This document shows, piece by piece, positions 58,756-64,000 of a stretch of DNA of 64,000 bases; position 1 is the stretch's first letter; each line of letters starts with the position of its first letter. The stretch comes from Siderastrea radians (lineage: Eukaryota > Cnidaria > Anthozoa > Scleractinia > Rhizangiidae). The notes under the pieces were generated by a model. That model saw only the letters and a list, made by a program, of their open reading frames with translations. It was not told where the DNA came from and did no database searches. A program made the translations under genes and the position numbers. Location of the stretch: NCBI GenBank assembly GCA_964017195.1, contig OZ024889.1, positions 64,981,858-65,045,857 on the forward strand, written 5' to 3'.

Positions 58756-59056
58756 CCTTGATTCAAAAGTCATCTAGCACGAGCCAGCCATTTGAATTAC
58801 TAAGAATTGAACCGTAGTTGTTTGTATTCCTAGTATTAAGAAACATATCATGACATCAAATGAGTAGACAATAACCGCTGTGAATGTTAAAGTTAGTGTC
58901 GTACTTGATTTTAGCCTTTTTTGAGGTTCTATTTTGAATAAGTAAAAACTGGCGTCATGACAGTCATGCGATTTTCCTTCAGTTCTTGTTACGTAGTACT
59001 ATTCTTTTTTTACACCTGCAGATCTTTTTTAATTTTTTACTGTTATACACCTGCAG

Positions 59057-61216
59057 ATCCACAACCATGTACCAGCGATCTCCTGCATCATGAAACATCA
59101 GTGCCACTGCCTCCCACACAATCAGAGCCATTTCAGCCGATGAACTTCCAATTCCCTAAGACAAAAGTTGGTAAACAAAATCGTTCCTTTAATGCCAAGT
59201 GGTTGAGGGATTATCCTTGGCTTCATTATGTTGTAGATAAAGATGCAGTTTTGTGCTTCTTGTGTGCAAAACAAAAGTCAAATTTGAATAGTGCCAAGAA
59301 TAAAGAACTCGTATTCGTACAGTCGGGATTCTCCAACTGGAAAAATGCGTTGGCTCAATTTAGAGAGCACCAGAATTCTTATTGCCATAAATTGGCCGTA
59401 GAATACTCTACAACAATACCCTCGTGTGGTAATGTTGTTGAAATGCTGAACGAGACAGCAAGAGCAACGATGGAAGAAAATCGCCGATGTCTCGTTGCAA
59501 TTATTGAATGTCTACAGTTTCTAGCTCGTCAAGGCCTTGCATTTCAAGGAAGTACCGAGGGAGAATCAAACTTTTTGCAGTTGCTGCAGCTTAGAGCCAA
59601 GGATCGCCCTGAGCTGTTAGTGTGGCTCAATAGGACCGCCGACAAATATACTTCTCACGAAATCCAAAATGAGTTAATAGCTATTCTTGCCAGCAGGGTC
59701 ATCCAAGATTTAGTATCCGACATTCAAAAGGCTATCTTTTTCGCTATCATCTGTGATGAGTATACCGATATAAGTAATAAAGAACAACTCACGATTTGCA
59801 TTCGATGGGTCGATGACTCTCTTGTTGCACATGAAGACTTCATTGGGTTCATCAAAATTCCAAATATTATGGCGGAGACAGTAGTAACAGCTATTAAGGA
59901 CACTTTGGCTAGACTAGGTCTTTCACTAACCAACTGCAGGGGTCAATGTTACGATGGAGCAAGCAATATGCTTGGGCCCAAAACGGGTGTGGCTAAACGA
60001 ATTCAAGAGGTTGAACCTAAAGCACATCCTACCCACTGCTATGCTCACTCTTTGAGTTTAAGCGTGAAAGATATGACCTGCAACTGTCAACTGTTGTCAC
60101 AAACAATGGATATTGCGAAGGAGATTGTCACCCTGATCAAATTTTCACCAAAGCGGGAGTGCTTACTTCAACAGCTTAAGGAAAATTTGGAGACGGAAGA
60201 CGAGGATACTAGTTCCCGTGGAATTATTGGACTTTGCCCTACAAGGTGGACGGTTAGAGCCAGTTGTTTCCGACGAATTCTTGAGAACTATGCAGTTCTT
60301 ATGGAAGAGTGGGATGTTTGTTTGTCCGAACGATTACAGCCCGATGTGCGTGCAAGGATAATAGGATGCAAGGCCCAAATGGAACGATTTGACTTTTTTT
60401 TTGGTTTGCATCTTGGAGAGCGGCTTTATTCCCACACTGATAATCTATCTAAGACTCTTCAGGGTACTAAGATGGCTGCTGTCAGTGGACAACGCCTGGC
60501 AAATCTTACAAAGGAGACGCTCACTAAAATGCGCAATGATCAGAACTTTGACCATTTCTATGCTAATGTTTCCCGCAAGAGTGAAGGCCTGGTTGGCGAA
60601 CCAACGCTTCCAAGAAAGCGACGTGCTCCGGCCAGACTGGAAGTTGGTGCTGGTGCACCAAGCTATCCCCAAACCGCCAAAGATCACCTCAGAAGGGTCT
60701 ACTATGAGGCTATCGATCTAATCGTCAGTGCCATCGATCAGCGCTTTAACCAGGAGAGCTTCACCTCCTACGCCCAGATGGAGACCCTCCTGGTTAAAGC
60801 TGCTAATGGTGAAGACTATGAGGCAGAATTCAAGTTTATTCAAGAATCGTACAGCGAGGATATCGATATTGGAAGTTGTGTTAAAGGAGGAGAAGATATC
60901 ATGTTTTGACGAAATCCTGTTGGCCGTGTCGCAGTTTCCTGAACCAGAAAAGAAGCTAATACAAGAAGTCCAAACTGTCTGTAAGCTGCTCGCCGTAAAT
61001 CCGGCTACCAGTGCTGCTGGCGAGCGTTCATTTTCATCTGCACGACGTCTGAAGACCTGGCTTCGATCCAGAATGAGCGATGACAGATTTACTAACCTAG
61101 CAGTGCTAAACGGCCACAAGCAAAGAACAGACAGTGTCCCTATCACGGAGGTTGCAAAGGAGTTTGTTTCCCGCAATGAGAACCGAAAGAGAAACTTCGG
61201 AAAATTCAAAGAGTAG
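59057..61216 (+). pseudogene. hAT transposase (ZMYM/TTF-type), one frameshift
   Basis: The exon begins after a strong acceptor (polypyrimidine then CACCTGCAG at 59048-59056) with ATCCACAACC. In phase 1 this continues exon 1 at 57433 as ...KSVP-D-PQPCTSDLL. Domains: a TTF-type zinc finger (WLRDYPWLHYV, CFLCAKQ, HQNSYCHKLAV; 59200-59400); the RNase H-like core with FFAIICDEYTD (near 59735) and CYDGASNM (near 59948); and the C-terminal dimerisation block NPATSAAGERSFSSARRLK (near 61000-61055). The frame reaches a stop at 60907-60909 (SCVKGGEDIMF). The alternative frame (VVLKEEKISCFDEILLAV) carries on from about 60870, so one indel has broken it. The upstream ATG at 58957 gives a hydrophobic, intron-derived leader and is not the likely start. 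It is otherwise well preserved. Confidence 0.85.
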
Positions 61217-61469
61217 CAATCAGCGTATGGGTAGGTTTATTAACATAGTGACTGTATTGAATAGTATACATATTGTATCTATATTTATTGAGGTTTTAAA
61301 CAAGACAGCGCGAATGCAAGATAAATGGCGAAACACAGATCTTTCGTCTGACGTTTGTTTGTATTGGCCGGATTTTTTAGCCCTACCACTTTAAATGGTC
61401 TCCGCGGTCCCTGTAAGCCTCTTTTGCGAAGAATCGAGCCCAGATTGGGGATTATTGGCCTTTTTCTTT

Positions 61470-61905
61470 TTCCTGTATTCATTCCATGAATTCTTCAGTT
61501 TGTTTCTAGCTTTTCTTCATCGACAATCTAGACGGCTGTCGGTCCCTACGTCGTTTCATTTGTTTGCCTATTTTAAAACGTCTACTACAAGTTGTTGTTG
61601 CACGTGAAGATAGCAAGCTCTCATCAGTCGATTTCAATCAATCGATGCTTACGTTTTTACTACACTTAATATGACTTTGACTACATACACGTACCATAGC
61701 TTTTGCAGATGTGTCGCCAATAAAAGGAGTTTTCAGTTCAGTGGCGGCAAATTTTCTAGATGTGCGAAATACATTTCCCAAATTGGGCTTTACAATTAAT
61801 CCCTTCACAGGCTTTATAATCCCAAAACAGGGCTCAATTCTCCCCAAAAGGGGCTCAATAATACCCAAACGGGGCTCCAGTTTCCCCAAAAGGGGCTCAA
61901 TAATC
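61470..61905. repeat. CCCCAAA-GGGGCTC minisatellite in the fold-back spacer
   Basis: 61815-61925 repeats CCCCAAAAGGGGCTCAATAAT-like units of 18-19 bp about six times. A diverged inverted unit lies at 61430-61460. Frames on both strands translate into periodic PKRGSI or GIIEPLL repeats, which I regard as artefacts. The rest (61470-61810) shows nothing recognisable. Confidence 0.7.
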
Positions 61906-62350
61906 CCCAAACGGGACTCGATTTTTCACAAAAGAGGCTTCGTATTTGCTCTGGAATGCAACATAGTCATCAAAGCGTGTACATTCAGCTGTTGGCGCCA
62001 ACAGCATTGATGGAACACTTGAAGGCATCTTTTAAAGCCTCTTATTCGGCCGGATTGACTCGCACTTCGAAAACTGTGGCATACTGAAAAAGTGATTTTA
62101 GAGAAATTCATCAGAAAGGTGAAAAAAGCAAACGTTCACACCCCAAATTCTCTTCGCAGTTATTGAAAAAGGTTTCCGCTCGCTCAGTGTATCAAAGATA
62201 CAATCTCACATAAGACACATGTACGCGTTGTGGACCTATTTTTTGGCTTGTCATGCAACGTTCCACTTGCACTGTGGAGGAGCCTTGCTTGATGACCCAG
62301 AATACGACGTGCAAGAGGCTATAATAAAGTAAACAAAAAAACTGGAAATT

Positions 62351-63060
62351 TATGTTAATCGATGCTCTTAAATCGATAAGCTCAGGTTTAGGCAATCAAA
62401 CAAACAAAGTTGCTCGCGCCCGAATAAAACAGTCTGCACGTTTGCTCTAAAATTATCAGTAAATGTAGCTTCGTTCTTTATCTGCTCGCCGGCCGCCGCG
62501 GATCGGTTATGAACTTTTTTTATTTTATACATCGATCATTAACTAGAGTGGTGTGAAGTGTCATTGGAGCGGTCTGGAGTGGAGTTGGAGTGGTGATTTA
62601 TGCCCGGGGTATCAAATCGAACAAAACCGAACGAATTTGTCATCGAACTCAATCGAACGAAATCGGACGAAAATCGAACGATTAAATTCGATTTTGCTCG
62701 GTCATCGAACGAAATCGAACAACTAACTTTTTTGTGAGTTCGATTTCCGAACCAAGTAGAACGAAATCGAAATTTAGCGTTCGATTTTCGTTCGATTGAG
62801 TTCGATTGAGTTCGAAAACCGAACGTTCGATTTAATACCCCGGGTTTATATTAATCGATGCCCACTTTGTTCTCATAAACCTTAAATCAATACGATCGAT
62901 ACTTCAGGTTTAGGCAGTTCAAACAAGCAAAGTTGCACTCGCCCGAATAAAACAGTCTGCACGCTTCGTTCTTTATCTGTTCGCCGCCGCGGAACTTCGG
63001 TTATTGAACTTTTTTGAGTTTATGCATCATTAAACGAAGTGGTCTGAAGTGTTATTCAAG
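62351..63060. repeat. Tandem duplication split by a MITE
   Basis: Unit 1 (62351-62602) and unit 2 (62849-63060) share ATTAATCGATGC, AGGTTTAGGCA, GCCCGAATAAAACAGTCTGC, CTTCGTTCTTTATCTG and the GAAGTGT end. Unit 2 lacks about 25 bp present in unit 1. The MITE 62603-62844 lies exactly between them. Confidence 0.8.
62603..62844. mobile_element. MITE of ATCGAACGAA repeats (242 bp)
   Basis: Left CCCGGGGTATCAAATCGAAC, right GTTCGATTTAATACCCCGGG. The interior is built from CGAACGAAATCGAA-type units, inverted about the centre. TTTAT occurs beside each end (62597-62601, 62845-62849), a possible target duplication. Confidence 0.8.
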
Positions 63061-64000
63061 AGCACCCTTGGGAATTGGAGATATCTACCGCGTGTGCACT
63101 CTAGCCTGCGTTGCAGACGAAATTTAACCCTCGTTATATACCGGCGTTATATTACGTCTGCGACGAAGGCTAATGCACTCGAGTAGTTCCGCTGTTTGAA
63201 TCTGCGATGCTTGGAGCGTTAAGCTTACTTCCTAAGTTATAAAATATTGCATTATTCGCTTACCGAGACATGAAAGCAGTAACAAGCGAAAATCCATGGT
63301 TTCAGGCGTCAAAGACCTCACAGAAAGTGAACTCCGGATGGCTGCAGTGCGAACTTGTCGACTTTCAAAATGGGCGCTGGCTAGGATCACAGGCAGACAA
63401 TCCGGACTGTTTGAGGCCGGGTGACGTCACGGCACGCTATTTGATCTCATACGTTTACTGTAATTTGAAACGGCTGACCTCGGCTTGATTCAAGTGATCG
63501 CGAGAAATGCTCCATAAAACACCGAATATTGCATCTTTTTTAACCCAAGTTGGGATCTACTGTAAGCTAGATAAATAAAGTTCACTTACCTTACATCGTA
63601 TGTGTGTTCTTTTGTGACTTAATGGGGTTTTGAGTCCGTTAATTCCTCACTCAAACCCTATTAAATCACAAAAGAGCACACATTGAAGGGTGTTAGGTGT
63701 ACGCCATTATCAGTCACGGTTCGATATCAAGTTTACCTCTACACTCAACAGTCTTGGGGAGTTCACATGTTTTATTTGTCGTTTAACATCCCCAGTTCGC
63801 TATACAGGAACGACAACGATTACCGACGAGCAAGCACATTATTATAAAGATAATATCGGGCCGTTAAGATAACGGCATACTTTGGGGGCTGTCGATCAAC
63901 GGATCGGATTCGTCAACCTGTGGTAGGTTTTCAGCTTAATAATACTTAAACTCAAAGAAATGAAAAGAAAGAAAAGGAAAAGCTTACCGAAAAAGAGAAG
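63061..64000. repeat. Intergenic with one hairpin
   Basis: 63600-63683 forms a hairpin with about 35-bp arms (TGTGTGTTCTTTTGTGACTT mirrored as AATCACAAAAGAGCACACA). No exon recognised in the remainder. Confidence 0.6.

Larger units (their letters stand above)
53865..61413 (+). mobile_element. hAT transposon carrying an F-box gene (7.5 kb)
   Basis: TIR CAGGGACCGCGGAG at 53865-53878 and its exact reverse complement at 61400-61413. The 5-bp target duplication TAAGC lies at 53860-53864 and 61414-61418, and its removal restores the arm of the fold-back element around it. Subterminal TAGCCCTACCACTTT occurs near both ends in the same orientation. Two tandem 61-bp-spaced TAGGGCTCCAG(C/T)TGACATG units lie at 53935 and 53996. 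Cargo in order: a nested TTAA element (54085-57230), the F-box/LRR gene (57433-58638) and the transposase (59057-61216). Without the nested element it would be about 4.4 kb, a normal size for an autonomous hAT with an extra gene. The 5-bp duplication fits the hAT5 group. Confidence 0.92.
53621..62190. mobile_element. Fold-back element split by a hAT transposon
   Basis: The left arm 53621-53864 continues at 61419-61462 once the hAT (53865-61413) and one TAAGC are removed. That composite arm is the reverse complement of 61899-62190: shared phrases include AGTATGCCACAGTTTTCGAAG, AGTGTTCCATCAATGCTGT, CCAACAGCTGAATGTACAC and GCAAATAC.AAGCCTCTTTTG. Without the hAT the element would be about 1.0 kb. 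The spacer (61463-61900) includes a minisatellite. No protein of its own. Confidence 0.8.

Noticed and set aside
58957..59056. Upstream ATG giving the transposase a hydrophobic signal-like leader
   Set aside because: The segment is a polypyrimidine-rich intron end with two CACCTGCAG acceptors. Transposases of this group do not have signal peptides, and exon 1 at 57433 supplies a fitting start.
61638..62010. Periodic PKRGSI / GIIEPLL frames
   Set aside because: Both strands are open because the minisatellite unit is a multiple of three; no start context or splice signals.

Overview
This window is eukaryotic DNA: spliced genes with GT/AG introns, AT-rich non-coding DNA, microsatellites, and very dense DNA transposons, MITEs and non-LTR retrotransposons. 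Several repeat families (AACCTGCGATCAGGC MITEs, palindromes containing GATGACGCGTCAC, CTCGTTCCCAGGG hairpins) and the protein families present look anthozoan, most likely a stony coral. That is recognition from memory, not a database search. No bacterial, rRNA or CRISPR features were seen.

Layout. 1-19 kb is a graveyard of short inverted-repeat elements: a hAT-like MITE with a 5-bp TSD (1035-1791), a tRNA-Glu-like pol III unit (2799-2867), several palindromic MITEs, three elements flanked by TTAA (9344-9743, 9810-12567, 17861-18311), a palindromic MITE split by a 5'-truncated retroposon (13.78-14.89 kb), and a 3.2-kb transposon with TCGACA TSDs (15411-18577). 19.6-32.0 kb is an L1/Tx1-like LINE whose reverse transcriptase is cut, just after YADD, by an 8.4-kb DNA transposon (21772-30210) flanked by TTAA and carrying a decayed multi-exon gene on the minus strand. 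33.1-35.6 kb is a second, decayed LINE, itself interrupted by the 3' end of a third. 36.4-39.8 kb holds MITE fragments. 40.1-47.6 kb is a clean four-exon host gene on the minus strand for a 310-residue secreted, probably GPI-anchored protein that resembles coral skeletal-matrix proteins. 48-53 kb is intergenic with two GC-rich minisatellites.

53.6-62.2 kb is the most interesting part. It is a nested set: a fold-back element, split by a 7.5-kb hAT transposon (53865-61413; TIR CAGGGACCGCGGAG; TSD TAAGC), which is itself split by a 3.1-kb TTAA-flanked element (54085-57230) that contains a Harbinger-like MITE (54343-54763). Between its termini the hAT carries both a transposase (59057-61216, one frameshift) and an intact three-exon F-box/leucine-rich-repeat gene (57433-58638) with its own polyadenylation signal. 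The short first exon encodes a start typical of hAT transposases and is in the right splice phase for both the F-box exons and the transposase exon. The element may therefore make two proteins from one promoter by alternative splicing: a transposase and an F-box protein that could recruit a ubiquitin ligase. This is the best candidate for an undescribed system in the window.
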